Shown here piece by piece: positions 63,923 to 64,000 of a stretch of DNA of 64,000 nucleotides. The notes beneath the pieces were generated by a model. It saw nothing but the letters and a program-made list of their open reading frames with translations, was not told the origin of the DNA and searched no databases. The stretch comes from Nostoc favosum CHAB5714 (GTDB lineage Bacteria > Cyanobacteriota > Cyanobacteriia > Cyanobacteriales > Nostocaceae): NCBI RefSeq assembly GCF_020829495.1, contig NZ_JAIVFQ010000017.1:1-64000 (forward strand), given 5' to 3'. Numbering within the stretch: position 1 is the stretch's first letter; each line of letters starts with the position of its first letter. Both the position numbers and the translations under genes were made by a program.

Positions 63923-64000
63923 ACTACCCTGATAAATTTAGGATTTATATCAGCCTTTATTTAACTTCTTCAGCAAATTACCTTTTCTGTGCTATGTTCT
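63923..64000. other. Window edge
   Basis: The last 78 bp is AT-rich upstream sequence of the alpha/beta-fold gene. Nothing recognisable. The gene group may continue beyond the window. Confidence 0.3.

Overview
The window is chromosomal DNA of a filamentous, probably heterocyst-forming cyanobacterium of the Nostoc group. The evidence is the very frequent HIP1 octamer (GCGATCGC), the gltA-ndhA-I-G-E cluster, cyanobacterial families such as DUF1815, an Hmp/Pil-type chemotaxis operon of the kind that controls hormogonium gliding, a hormogonium-polysaccharide-type acetyltransferase, and intergenic spacers full of heptanucleotide repeats and nested short mobile elements. The species cannot be named from the sequence alone.

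Layout. 0.2-5.1 kb: a GT39-type glycosyltransferase, a double-length EamA transporter and a PIG-V-like mannosyltransferase. 5.5-13 kb: dxr, small membrane proteins, a thioesterase, a wrecked TPR-CHAT gene, a DUF1815 gene, a transposase relic, and leuD/leuC. 13.1-16.8 kb: accessory region with three small coupled genes, the ruins of an nSTAND-WD40 gene, a 21-bp repeat array, a nuclease-fold-like protein and an esterase. 17-20.4 kb: tRNA-Val, a DUF2227 protein, mazG, a prokaryotic glutamate-receptor-like channel and a receiver-domain fragment. 20.9-29.2 kb: a five-gene chemotaxis operon on the minus strand (PatA-like regulator, CheY, CheW, MCP, CheA-receiver). 29.7-34.7 kb: a mobile-element landing zone with nested MITEs, a TnsC relic, a sugar-oxidation gene pair (PQQ dehydrogenase diverging from a mutarotase/gluconolactonase fusion broken by one TGA), and next to tRNA-Leu a sequence that looks like the left end of a type V-K CRISPR-associated transposon. 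34.9-46.7 kb: housekeeping genes (alr, HNH nuclease, DHH phosphoesterase, DUF29/PIN pair, sixA, gltA, ndhA-I-G-E, nadK). 47.5-53.3 kb: an OlsB-like acyltransferase, an S74-chaperone protein, a secreted double nuclease and cobU. 53.6-58.6 kb: surface-polysaccharide genes and a truncated pstS-like gene. 59.2-63.9 kb: an unrecognised metabolic cluster (NTF2-like, MDR oxidoreductase, Asp/Asn beta-hydroxylase-like, hydantoinase-like amidohydrolase, alpha/beta-fold protein without the usual triad).

Most notable: (1) three short elements with the same 18-bp terminal repeats, almost the same length (134-138 bp) and perfect 10-bp target duplications, but unrelated cores; (2) the putative V-K CAST left end exactly 61 bp downstream of a GGTT motif inside tRNA-Leu, with a TnsC pseudogene about 4 kb away; (3) the glutamate-receptor-like channel without a TVGYG filter; (4) the 59-64 kb cluster, in which two enzymes appear to lack canonical catalytic residues. 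Family assignments and alignments to remembered sequences were made by eye and should be confirmed by searches.
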